NCBI GenBank assembly: GCA_019090615.1
Contig: JAHRVQ010000012.1
Coordinates: 124,001 to 188,000 of the forward strand
DNA from: Pseudomonadales bacterium
GTDB taxonomy: Bacteria > Pseudomonadota > Gammaproteobacteria > Pseudomonadales > Azotimanducaceae
Length of the DNA stretch: 64,000 bases
Reading direction: 5' to 3'
Shown: positions 17,512 to 25,450 of the stretch, one piece after another
How the letters are laid out: each line of letters starts with the position of its first letter
Position numbering within the stretch: the stretch's first letter is position 1
Notes under the pieces: model-generated
The model's database searches: none
The model's input: only the letters and a program-made list of their open reading frames with translations
What the model was told of the DNA's origin: nothing
Position numbers and translations under genes: made by a program

Positions 17512-19002
17512 ATGCATTCAAGGATTAAAAAAACATTACTTGCAGCGGCTATCGCCGCTGTGATAAGCCCAGCAGGGGCCACTACTTATCAAGTCTATAC
17601 TTTCACCGACGAGGCGCTGTTCTCGGGCAACGGGGACGAACTGGCCGCCGCACTGTTATCAGACGACTCCGGTATAAACATTGTTGATAATAGCGAGGCA
17701 TTCCAGGGCAATTTCGGTTTTGGCAACACTGGCGGCGGTGAAGAAGGCGGATATGGCGGCGAAGGGCCTTTCTTTGGAAATGAGGAGCTCTTTGGAGATG
17801 ACGACTTTGAATTTCCCTCCGAGGACAATGGCAATGGGTCCGCAGCATTTTTTACTGACCTGGATTTTGGCACCTCTGGCGGCACCGATTTTATTTTACC
17901 CGACGGCATACTACTAACCAGCGGCAATGCTGATATCAGTGAAACAAATACCAACCCAGGTTTTACTGGAATAGCAAGTGGAGCTGGTGACCAGGGGCTG
18001 CAGGACCTACTCGACACACACTTTGGCGGGGAGGAAGTAAGTACCGATGCCACCGTGCTAGCCTTCGACTTTACAGTTGATGATGGCATAGGCGCAATTT
18101 CTCTTGATTTTATGTTTGGCTCAGAAGAGTTTTCTGAATTTGTCGATGATTATCCAGAGATTGCAGGCATTTTTATCGATGGCGTTAACTATGCTGTACT
18201 TCCCGATGGCAGCCCGCTTACCTTTACCGGACAAACCGTTGACGCAGGCAATTTCTTTAATAACGACATACATGATCTTGCCCCGGTGGCGGAACCGTTA
18301 GCCGTTGAATATGATGGCATTACCCGCCCACTAACATTGACAGGGTTGTTGGATCAATCTCTGGCAGTGCATTCAATTAAGATCGCTATCTCAGACACCA
18401 GAGACCAGCAGTTCGATAGCGGATTATTTGTTGCAAATCTCCAGGGTTTGCCCGGTATACCCGGCATCGATCCAACCGATCCAATCCTGCCTGATACACC
18501 AGAGCCAGGTGATGATGGATTTACCTTCACCATTGACGTGGGTGATTCAGGTGTTGGTATTGACCCACTATTCCCAATATTTATCGACCCCGATGTTGCC
18601 GTCGGTTATATCTATGAAGTAGTTGGCAGCACATTTGGTTCGGTGACTCTGCCAACACTTGCCATTGGCGACAATCTATATGATATTTTCGGCTGGGATG
18701 GCACTGACTTCATTCTTTTAGCCACTAACTGGCTAGCTGGAGACGCTTTTCTTTTTGGCGGCGCAGGCGTGTCGAAATTTAAAATTGAAGGCATTGAAAT
18801 AGACGCCGGTCTTGATCCAAATGACCCGCTGGCGTTTATCACCGGCGTATCATTTACCAGCGGCGGCATGCTTACGGTAACCCAGACACCTATCGTTGAG
18901 GCTGTAAACGTACCCGAACCAGCGCAATTAGCATTATTACTAATTGGGCTATTTGGTATCGCCCGTGGCAAAATTAGTTTGACCAAAAACCAGACTAGTT
19001 AA
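17512..19002 (+). CDS. Secreted choice-of-anchor L domain protein with PEP-CTERM sorting signal
   Basis: 496 residues. A signal peptide (KKTLLAAAIAAVISPAGA, cleavage about residue 23) precedes a Gly/Asp/Glu-rich acidic region. A choice-of-anchor L-type beta domain covers about 45-315 and includes DGILLTSGNA, AFDFTVDD, MFGSEEFSEF and FIDGVNYAVLP. A Pro-rich linker (PDTPEPGDD) leads to a second beta region (about 330-460). The tail from 467 is a canonical PEP-CTERM: VPEPAQ, a hydrophobic helix, then basic ARGK. Such tails are cut and re-anchored by an exosortase for export to the cell surface or exopolysaccharide matrix; no exosortase gene is in this window. The acidic, Ca-binding-like composition suits an extracellular matrix protein. 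A hairpin terminator follows. Confidence 0.93.
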   Translation: MHSRIKKTLLAAAIAAVISPAGATTYQVYTFTDEALFSGNGDELAAALLSDDSGINIVDNSEAFQGNFGFGNTGGGEEGGYGGEGPFFGNEELFGDDDFEFPSEDNGNGSAAFFTDLDFGTSGGTDFILPDGILLTSGNADISETNTNPGFTGIASGAGDQGLQDLLDTHFGGEEVSTDATVLAFDFTVDDGIGAISLDFMFGSEEFSEFVDDYPEIAGIFIDGVNYAVLPDGSPLTFTGQTVDAGNFFNNDIHDLAPVAEPLAVEYDGITRPLTLTGLLDQSLAVHSIKIAISDTRDQQFDSGLFVANLQGLPGIPGIDPTDPILPDTPEPGDDGFTFTIDVGDSGVGIDPLFPIFIDPDVAVGYIYEVVGSTFGSVTLPTLAIGDNLYDIFGWDGTDFILLATNWLAGDAFLFGGAGVSKFKIEGIEIDAGLDPNDPLAFITGVSFTSGGMLTVTQTPIVEAVNVPEPAQLALLLIGLFGIARGKISLTKNQTS

Positions 19003-19023
19003 TCTACGCTAAGAAAGAATAAG

Positions 19024-19055
19024 GGCATGGCGCTTTACGGCGGCGTGCCTTTTTT
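19024..19055 (+). terminator. Rho-independent terminator after the PEP-CTERM gene
   Basis: GGCATGGCGC (19024-19033) pairs with GCGGCGTGCC (19040-19049) with one mismatch and one G-U pair around a six-base loop. A run of six T follows. It lies 21 bases after the stop codon. Confidence 0.85.
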
Positions 19056-19218
19056 CGTTGGCCTACCTAACCATCTCATTTGCGGCCATTAATCTAACTA
19101 TAAACTGACCAAAACCAACAATTTTTATTCCAGATTATTCTGCAATACCGCCAAGGTTTGCTAACATTCGCGTTAACATAAAACCACCTGGTCCAACTAT
19201 CCATCCCGGAGCCCATAA

Positions 19219-19818
19219 ATGAGGAATTTGACTTTGATTATTTGCCTGTTGTTGGCGCAAGCTACTTCAGCCGCAGACAAAAATGGCAGTTTCGCTGTAA
19301 GAAGTTCTGGCATGATGACCTGTAAAGACTTTGTGACAGCCAAGAGCAGCAGATCCGATAAATTAAATCTCTATATGGGCTGGCTAGACGGCTATATATC
19401 AGCTGCTAACCAGTTCACCAAAGATACTTTCGATATTGTCCGCTGGGGTAATACGGTATTTCTTATTACCCTGATTGAAAACCATTGTAAAAGCCACCCT
19501 GATCAACGCTTTTATCTTGCCGCTAACCAGCTGGTGGCGGCATTACTGCAACAAAGAATCACCGAGCGAACCGAACTAGTCGAAGCCAGTTATGCGGGCA
19601 ATTCAACTTACCTCTATGAGATTGTTTTGCGTGAATTACAGACAAAATTGCAACAGGCAGGTTTACTTAGTGACGAACCGAACGGTCAGTTTACCAAGGC
19701 TACCCGAATCGCATTAGAAGCCTACCAGGCAGCAAATTCACTGCAAACTACCGGCCTACCTGATCAACTCACACTGTATAAAATCTTTGCTGGCATCGGT
19801 AAAAAGCCGGAGTCATAG
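19219..19818 (+). CDS. Exported protein with C-terminal peptidoglycan-binding-like domain
   Basis: 199 residues. A signal peptide (LTLIICLLLAQATSA, cleavage about residue 19) is followed by a helical domain (about 30-115). That domain has two cysteines (TCKDF and NHCKSHP) that could form a disulfide, as in HdeA/Rap1a-like periplasmic proteins. The C-terminal part (about 137-193) has the pattern of a PG_binding_1 repeat (LQTKLQQAGLL...TGLPDQLTLYKIF). It probably acts in the periplasm, perhaps near peptidoglycan; no catalytic domain is visible. The glycosyltransferase gene follows 38 bases later and could be co-transcribed. Confidence 0.7.
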   Translation: MRNLTLIICLLLAQATSAADKNGSFAVRSSGMMTCKDFVTAKSSRSDKLNLYMGWLDGYISAANQFTKDTFDIVRWGNTVFLITLIENHCKSHPDQRFYLAANQLVAALLQQRITERTELVEASYAGNSTYLYEIVLRELQTKLQQAGLLSDEPNGQFTKATRIALEAYQAANSLQTTGLPDQLTLYKIFAGIGKKPES

Positions 19819-19856
19819 AAGGCTTAATTTTCTCTAATGCACGGGTCAAATAAACA

Positions 19857-21047
19857 ATGTCGCATATAGCACTGGCCTGGGAAATTGGCGGCGGCTTCGG
19901 CCACATCGCCAGGCTACAGGCGTTAGCGCGACGATTGCTAAGTGAGGGCCATAAAGTTTCGGTCTACAGCATTGACCTTGCCACCGCATCTAAGCTACTT
20001 GGCGACCTGGAGTTACCCATCTACCAGGCACCACGCTTAGGTGGGGTTTGGCCGCCCGGACGCCTGGCAGCAAGTCATGCAGAAATCCTCGGCCTTATGG
20101 GTTACCTCGACTACCACCGCTTAAGGGGTTGTATACTGGCCTGGCAACATCTATTTGAGCTTACAACGCCAGACCTGCTGGTGGCAGATTATTCGCCGAC
20201 TGCACTAATTGCAGCCCGCATATGTCAATTACCATCACTTGCTATCGGCGACAGCTTTGAAATCCCTCCTGACCACCAACCTCTGCCTTCCATACAACCC
20301 TGGTCTAACATGGGCGACGCCGCACTACGCGCAAAAGAACAACCTGTACTCGATAACTTAAATCACATTCTAAGAGAATTTAAACAACCGCCCGTCAAAC
20401 ACCTGTACCAGGTTTTTCGCGGTGACAACAGCTTGCTTTTCACCTTGCCTGAGCTTGATCATTTTGGTCATCGCAACGACTTACAATACCATGGCGTATA
20501 TGAAGCCGGACTATCCAGCCAGATACCTGAATGGCCTGTTGGCAAAGGCCCGAAACTGTTTATCTATATGCCAGCACAACATAAACAACTGCCCCCCCTG
20601 GTTAACGCGATTCGAAAATTTAATTTCCCGACCGTATTACACATTCGAAATTTACCCGCCAAAGCAAAGAAAATGATCAATAGCGGCTGTTGCAAGGTCT
20701 ATGATTTGCCCGTTAATTTACCTTTAGCTGCAAAAAAAGCTGAACTTGTCATTACTCATGGCGGTCATGGCACCTGTGCTGCAAGCCTGATGGCAGGCAC
20801 AAAAATGCTCACTCTTCCAACCAACCTGGAACAACAATTACTGGCCTTCCGCTTAAGTGAAGCTGGTCTGGTCACCAGCTGGATGGGCAAAAACACCTTT
20901 AACCCAGAACTTGCACTAAAAATCGCCCTGGAAACCGAAGGCATCCAGCAGGCTGTTAGCAATTTGTCAGCCAAATATGAACACCTGAACGCCGACTCAG
21001 CAATGGACACCCTCCAGACCGCAGTTATGCAACAGTTACAGCCCTGA
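19857..21047 (+). CDS. GT-B glycosyltransferase-like protein (UGT/MurG-like fold)
   Basis: 396 residues. The N-terminal GGGFGHIARLQALARRLLSEGH resembles the acceptor-side start of GT1/GT28 enzymes. The C-terminal THGGHGTCAASLMAG followed by LPTNLEQQLLAFRLSEAGL is the nucleotide-sugar-binding signature of the same group. It should transfer a sugar from a nucleotide donor to a lipid or small molecule; donor and acceptor are unknown. No signal peptide is seen, so it is cytoplasmic or membrane-associated. The start at 19857 has a weak ribosome site. The last codons lie inside an 18-base tandem repeat that copies the stop codon (see 21038). Confidence 0.85.
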   Translation: MSHIALAWEIGGGFGHIARLQALARRLLSEGHKVSVYSIDLATASKLLGDLELPIYQAPRLGGVWPPGRLAASHAEILGLMGYLDYHRLRGCILAWQHLFELTTPDLLVADYSPTALIAARICQLPSLAIGDSFEIPPDHQPLPSIQPWSNMGDAALRAKEQPVLDNLNHILREFKQPPVKHLYQVFRGDNSLLFTLPELDHFGHRNDLQYHGVYEAGLSSQIPEWPVGKGPKLFIYMPAQHKQLPPLVNAIRKFNFPTVLHIRNLPAKAKKMINSGCCKVYDLPVNLPLAAKKAELVITHGGHGTCAASLMAGTKMLTLPTNLEQQLLAFRLSEAGLVTSWMGKNTFNPELALKIALETEGIQQAVSNLSAKYEHLNADSAMDTLQTAVMQQLQP

Positions 21048-21131
21048 GCGCATCAACAGCCTTGAGCGAATATACAGCCTTGAGCGAATATACAGCCTTG
21101 AGCGCATCAACAGCCCTGAGCGGATCAACAG
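21038..21131. repeat. 18-base tandem repeat, five copies, each with an in-frame stop
   Basis: The unit ACAGCC(C/T)TGAGCG followed by five variable bases occurs at 21038-21055, 21056-21073, 21074-21091, 21092-21109 and 21110-21127, then a four-base partial. The first copy includes the final codons and TGA of the glycosyltransferase. Because 18 is a multiple of three, every copy repeats TGA in that same frame. No spacers are present, so it is not a CRISPR. Confidence 0.95.
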
Positions 21132-21369
21132 TCATTAAAAAATCACCCGTCACTAAAAACTAAACAGTTTAATTAGCGCCATAGCTTTAGATGCCCATAC
21201 AATAAATTAACCCATGCATAACAAGCACGGGCAGATTACCTTTCAAGCCCAAATTCAAACTTATTAGGGTAGATTTCAGGCAATTGAGTGTTTATTCTCT
21301 CAAAGGTCGAGAACAATCACCCCACCAACAGATATTCTGAATTATAAAACGCAACGGAAAAACCATATC
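21132..21369. other. Spacer between the 18-base repeats and the Bad-like cluster
   Basis: With the repeat array it forms a 320-base gap. It is AT-rich, with no ORF, no RNA gene and no clear terminator. It probably carries the promoter for the SDR at 21370. Confidence 0.4.
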
Positions 21370-22161
21370 ATGGATCTACAACTCACCAACCGGGTAGCCC
21401 TGGTCACTGGTGCCGCTTCAGGCATCGGTCAGCATGTCGCGCTTGGTTTTGCTAAAGCTGGTGCCAAACTCATCGTCAATGATGTAAATGCTGAAGGACT
21501 GGCAGAAACTGTTAGTGCAATTGAGGCCATAGGCGGAGAAGCAATCCCTGCCGCAGTAGATATCACCGATTTAAAGGCTGTCGAGGCAATGATCGAGGCG
21601 GGTAACAAGGCATTTGGCAAAATTGATATCCTGGTCAACAACGCGGCACTATTAACTGAACACAAACTCTATCTAGATACAGACCCCGCTGCCTGCGAAC
21701 GGGAAATTCGTGTAATTTTGTTTGGCTCTATGCATTGTACCCGCGCTGTGCTGCCTGGGATGGTAGCGCGGGGCTATGGTAAAATTCTTAATATTGCCAC
21801 CGATGCAGCACGTGTCGGCCAGGAACGTGAAGCAAATTACTCAGCTGCCAAGGGCGGAGTGATTTCATTCACAAAATCCATAGCAAAAGAAGTTGGACGG
21901 CACAATATCAACGTTAATGTAGTATCGCCTGGCGCGACGAATTCACCGATGCGTATCGGCCTGCAGGAAGCACTCAAGGAAACCCTCGGTGAAGCGCAAT
22001 GGCTTGCCCGAGAAGAAAAAGTCAAACGCCTTTATCCACTGCGTCGCATTGGTGAAATGGAAGATATTACCAATGCGGTATTATTTTTAACATCTGATGC
22101 AGCCCGTCAGATCACTGGCCAGATTCTAAGCGTTAATGGCGGTTTTGCCATGGTTGGATAG
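21370..22161 (+). CDS. BadH-like SDR (probable 2-hydroxycyclohexanecarboxyl-CoA or related hydroxyacyl-CoA dehydrogenase)
   Basis: 263 residues. TGAASGIG is at 13-20, NNAA replaces NNAG, and Y157/K161 are present. At the catalytic Ser position (13 before the Tyr) there is Thr144, in NIATDAARVG. The phrase matches the NIASDAGRVG pattern I recall for BadH of Rhodopseudomonas palustris, which oxidises 2-hydroxycyclohexanecarboxyl-CoA, except for the Ser-to-Thr change. NDVN after beta-2 favours NAD. Its neighbours (BadK-like hydratase, BadI-like hydrolase, acyl-CoA dehydrogenase) support a ring-opening beta-oxidation role. It could also be a generic acyl-CoA SDR. Confidence 0.72.
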   Translation: MDLQLTNRVALVTGAASGIGQHVALGFAKAGAKLIVNDVNAEGLAETVSAIEAIGGEAIPAAVDITDLKAVEAMIEAGNKAFGKIDILVNNAALLTEHKLYLDTDPAACEREIRVILFGSMHCTRAVLPGMVARGYGKILNIATDAARVGQEREANYSAAKGGVISFTKSIAKEVGRHNINVNVVSPGATNSPMRIGLQEALKETLGEAQWLAREEKVKRLYPLRRIGEMEDITNAVLFLTSDAARQITGQILSVNGGFAMVG

Positions 22162-22174
22162 GCCGTTGGATAGA
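22153..22174. repeat. Short direct duplication of the SDR stop region
   Basis: GTTGGATAG occurs twice, 12 bases apart and in the same frame, so the gene's final Val-Gly-stop is repeated just after the true stop. It is a small version of the arrangement at 21038. Confidence 0.8.
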
Positions 22175-22343
22175 CATAATCCTTAACCTTCCTACATAGC
22201 AAAATATCTGATCAAAAATAACAGGTACTGAAAAATTGCCATATTCAGGCAAACTAGCCTGAACTCACCGGTCCAGGCAAGCGCTGATTAAACCTCGCAT
22301 TGAGCTATATAGAACCTAATCAGAGACTCATCCCCCCACTAAC

Positions 22344-22395
22344 AAACAAAATGTGCAAACAAAATGTGCAAACAAAATGTGCAAACAAAATATAA
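22344..22395. repeat. 13-base tandem repeat upstream of the enoyl-CoA hydratase
   Basis: AAACAAAATGTGC occurs perfectly at 22344-22356, 22357-22369 and 22370-22382, then a degenerate copy. The unit resembles the start context of the next gene (GCAAAATGTGG at 22410-22420), so the array copies a pseudo-start. Only the real start has a GGAG site. Confidence 0.92.
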
Positions 22396-22416
22396 GAACA
22401 TAATCTGGAGCAAAAT

Positions 22417-23196
22417 GTGGACGACATTTTATTAACGGAAATTCGCGGCCATGCAGCGATATTGACCCTGAACCGCCCTGAAAAATACAACGCGCTCAGT
22501 GACGAGTTATTACAGGCAATTGGTCAGGCAGTGCAGGAACTCGATTATAACGACAAGATAAGAGGCATCATTCTAACTGGGACGGATAAGTTTTTTTCCA
22601 CCGGTGCAGACCTTGCCAGCGCCCTCAAGGCACAGGATTTACCTAGCACCCACAGAATGGTTGCGCATTTCGAAACCTGCAATCGAGCCATCGAACGATC
22701 GCGTAAACCTGTAATCGCTGCAATTAACGGCTTTTGCCTTACCGGCGGCCTTGAAGTCGCACTTGCCTGCGATATTCGTATAGCAGGGTCAGGTTCGAAG
22801 TTTGGCATCACCAGCAGCAAAATTGGTTCAGTTGCCGGTGCCGGCGGCACGCAGCGCCTACCACGCATTGTTGGCCGCGAATGGGCCAAAGATATGCTAT
22901 TTAGTGCCGACTTCATTGATGCGGAAACAGCTTTGCGAATCGGACTCGTTAGCCGCGTAGTTGAACCAGCCAATGTATTAGACACCGCATTGGCACGTAT
23001 CGACGCCTATGCCCAACGCGCCCCATTAAGCGTCTGGTATGCCAAGGTGGCGGTAAATAGCGGTATGGAAATGGACCTTGAGCCAGCACTTGAATTTGAA
23101 CGACATTTAACCGCCGGCCTGTTTACAACAGAAGACCGTAGCGAAGGTATGTCCGCCTTCCTCGAAAAACGCGATGCCGATTTCAAGGGCCGCTAA
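22417..23196 (+). CDS. Enoyl-CoA hydratase/crotonase (BadK-like position in cluster)
   Basis: 259 residues of crotonase fold with oxyanion-hole motifs (STGADLAS near 61 and NGFCLTGGLEVALACD at 104-119) and GAGGTQRLPR at 141-150. The first catalytic Glu is present (E113). The second Glu, usually in a GQPE-like motif, is replaced: the protein reads FGITSSKIG with Ser133 at that place. It may thus hydrate through a changed acid/base or catalyse another crotonase reaction. It starts at GTG 22417, fixed by TGGAG seven bases upstream; the overlapping ATG is out of frame. It precedes the BadI-like gene by 17 bases, so they form one operon. Confidence 0.85.
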   Translation: MDDILLTEIRGHAAILTLNRPEKYNALSDELLQAIGQAVQELDYNDKIRGIILTGTDKFFSTGADLASALKAQDLPSTHRMVAHFETCNRAIERSRKPVIAAINGFCLTGGLEVALACDIRIAGSGSKFGITSSKIGSVAGAGGTQRLPRIVGREWAKDMLFSADFIDAETALRIGLVSRVVEPANVLDTALARIDAYAQRAPLSVWYAKVAVNSGMEMDLEPALEFERHLTAGLFTTEDRSEGMSAFLEKRDADFKGR

Positions 23197-23213
23197 ATAA
23201 CAAGGAGTTAAGC

Positions 23214-24008
23214 ATGAGCAGCAATGAATATAGAGATATTTTATATACCGAAAAGGATCGCGTGGCGACCATCACACTTAATCGGCCTGATAATTACAAT
23301 GCCATTCGTGAAGGTATGTATGAGGAAATTATCAATGCCCTGATGCGTGCTGGCTGGAACAAGGAGATCGGCGTCATCGTCATCACCGGTGCCGGCAGCA
23401 AAGCTTTTTGTACCGGTGGTGACCAGGGCGACAAAGGCAAGGGTCGCCATGGCACGGGGGTCCTCGGCGTTCCCGTAGAAATCTTGCATAATACTATTCG
23501 TGATGTACCAAAACCGGTAATCGCCAAAGTGCGCGGTTTTGCCATTGGCGGTGGCAATGTCATTGTCACCGTTTGTGATCTCACCCTCGCCAGCGAAAAC
23601 GCAGTCTTTGGCCAGGTGGGCCCCAAAGTCGGGTCAGTCGACCCTGGATTCGGCACGGCTTATCTGGCGCGTATCGTGGGCGAAAAGAAAGCCCGAGAAA
23701 TCTGGTATCTGTGTCGCCGCTATAGTGCTCAGGAAGCGCTTGATATGGGGTTAATTAACGCCGTGGTAGCAGACGATGAACTTGATGCCGAAGTAGATCG
23801 CTGGTGCGCTGAAATTTGCGAACGCAGCCCGACCGCAATTCAAATCACCAAAAGTTCTTTTAATGCCTCAACGGATAATATCCGTGGCATTAGCCGACTC
23901 GGGTTTGATGCCGTAAGCCTTTACTATGATACAGAAGAATCTAAAGAAGGCGGCAATGCTTTCCGCGAAAAGCGCTCGGCTGATTTTTATTCCAAGCGTA
24001 AAGATTAA
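23214..24008 (+). CDS. BadI/MenB-like crotonase (probable ring-opening 2-ketocyclohexanecarboxyl-CoA hydrolase)
   Basis: 264 residues. FCTGGDQ (65-71), GGGNVIVTVCDL, FGQVGPKVGSVDPGFGTAYLA with D143, and SLYYDTEES with Tyr237/238 are shared by MenB and BadI. The segments SVDPGFGTAYLARIVG, EKKAREIWYLCRRYS and IRDVPKPVIA match BadI as I remember it more closely than MenB. No other menaquinone gene is nearby. BadI hydrolyses the ring of 2-ketocyclohexanecarboxyl-CoA to pimeloyl-CoA; a steroid ring-opening homologue is an alternative. AAGGAG precedes the ATG. A neighbouring dehydrogenase, hydratase and SDR complete the pathway order. Confidence 0.78.
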   Translation: MSSNEYRDILYTEKDRVATITLNRPDNYNAIREGMYEEIINALMRAGWNKEIGVIVITGAGSKAFCTGGDQGDKGKGRHGTGVLGVPVEILHNTIRDVPKPVIAKVRGFAIGGGNVIVTVCDLTLASENAVFGQVGPKVGSVDPGFGTAYLARIVGEKKAREIWYLCRRYSAQEALDMGLINAVVADDELDAEVDRWCAEICERSPTAIQITKSSFNASTDNIRGISRLGFDAVSLYYDTEESKEGGNAFREKRSADFYSKRKD

Positions 24009-24115
24009 TTTTGACTGTTCGGCTGCGTTATTGGTTCTACTCAGCCGATCTTAATCAGAGCTCCCAACCATTATAGTTAGCTGCAACATTGGCAGGTAAA
24101 ACAAGGCGATAAGGC

Positions 24116-25270
24116 ATGGAATTTCAACTAACAGAGGAACAAAGGCTGATTCAGGCATCAGCAATCGATATGGTCCGACGGGATATTCAGCCAGTTCTTG
24201 ATGCCTATCCTGCAGACCAGTCTTTACCTAAAGCCGCGATGCACGAACTATTCAAAACTGTCGCTGAAATGGGCCTGATGGCGCCGCGAATACCCATATC
24301 AGCGGGTGGTTCAGGGTTAAAGATGCTTGACTACGGACTTATTTTTGAAGCCTTGCCAGCATGGTTTGCGATCTCTGTCATGGCCCAGGAAGTCACTGCG
24401 GCGCGCATATTTGCAGAATCAACCCCTGAACAGCAGGCGCGTTTTATGCCCGGCCTGTTCTCAGGCAAAACCATCGCCGGCACCGCCACATCAGAACCAG
24501 GTGCTGGCTCTGATCCAAGAGGCTTAACCACCAAAATGGAAATACACGGTGATACTGCGGTTGTTAATGGACGCAAACTTTGGGTCTCCAATGGCTCAGT
24601 TGCCGATATGCTGGCAGTCACCTGTATAAACGGCGTAGATGCCAAAGGGCGCAATACCCTGATGCGGATCATTGTTGAACCCGGAATTGCCAATGTCGCA
24701 ATCCGCGAAATTGAAACAGTAGGGTTACAACAGGGGCATCTCTCTGAAGCTGTATTTGAAGATTGTGAAGTACCGGTCGAAAATATTCTCAGCTCAGGTG
24801 GAGATGCCGCCAGAATGTTAACCGTCACCTGGAATGGCAACAGGCCTTTAGTCGGCCTGGCAGCCGCTGCTCTGACCCAGAAGGCTTTCGATCTGGCGGT
24901 TGAACATGCCGGACTACGGCACCAGTTCGGCAAACCTATTGCAGGCCATCAACTGGTACAGCGCAACCTGGCCGACATTGAAACGGCTATCTTGAGTTCC
25001 CGACTGTTGAGTTATTATGCGTTGGATATGATTGATCGCGGCGAACGCGAAAACGGCATTGCTGCAATGGCCAAACGGCATGCAACAAAAACCTGTGAAA
25101 ATGCTATCTCACTCGCCATGCAAGTTCAGGGCGGCATGGGTATCACCCGCGAAGCTGGTCTTGAACAACTCTGGCGCGATGTACGAATGTTATCTGTACC
25201 TGATGGCACTGACGATATCCTGACCCTGATTCAGGGTAGAGAGATTACCGGCCTGGCGGCATTTCGATGA
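24116..25270 (+). CDS. Acyl-CoA dehydrogenase family protein with Asp at the usual catalytic Glu position
   Basis: 384 residues with the standard three ACAD domains. TSEPGAGSD (125-133) is the FAD/substrate signature, RHQFGKPIAGHQ is at 268-279, and QVQGGMGITRE is near 337. In the C-terminal loop where medium-chain enzymes have YEGT, this one reads VPDGTDD, placing Asp363 at the catalytic base. In the cluster it would introduce the double bond before the hydratase, as AliB/BadJ do with cyclohexane carboxyl-CoA. The 107-base gap from the BadI-like gene still allows one transcript. Specificity is not provable from sequence. Confidence 0.85.
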   Translation: MEFQLTEEQRLIQASAIDMVRRDIQPVLDAYPADQSLPKAAMHELFKTVAEMGLMAPRIPISAGGSGLKMLDYGLIFEALPAWFAISVMAQEVTAARIFAESTPEQQARFMPGLFSGKTIAGTATSEPGAGSDPRGLTTKMEIHGDTAVVNGRKLWVSNGSVADMLAVTCINGVDAKGRNTLMRIIVEPGIANVAIREIETVGLQQGHLSEAVFEDCEVPVENILSSGGDAARMLTVTWNGNRPLVGLAAAALTQKAFDLAVEHAGLRHQFGKPIAGHQLVQRNLADIETAILSSRLLSYYALDMIDRGERENGIAAMAKRHATKTCENAISLAMQVQGGMGITREAGLEQLWRDVRMLSVPDGTDDILTLIQGREITGLAAFR

Positions 25271-25450
25271 ACCAGGGTAACATTAACTAAGATCTATTGA
25301 CGCCATTCACCTGCAAGATCCGCTTTCGCTATATCACTAATCCTGATACTTACCAACAACGGGGAGCTAAGAACAACATCCAGGGACAATTTTTGATGCT
25401 ATACATGGTAGAATGCGCATCGATTTTTTGCGGAAGGGGTGAGGGGGTAC

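Noticed and set aside
17595-18089. 164-codon antisense frame opposite the PEP-CTERM gene
   Set aside because: It is the shadow of a GC-rich coding frame; its product is low-complexity Ser/Pro/Lys and has no ribosome site.
21038-21131. CRISPR array
   Set aside because: The repeats are contiguous 18-base units with no spacers and no cas genes.
23214-24008. MenB (dihydroxynaphthoyl-CoA synthase)
   Set aside because: Motifs are shared with MenB, but the sequence around SVDPG, EKKAREIWYLCRRYS and YYDTEES fits BadI better as I recall it, and no other menaquinone gene is nearby. Not fully excluded without a tree.
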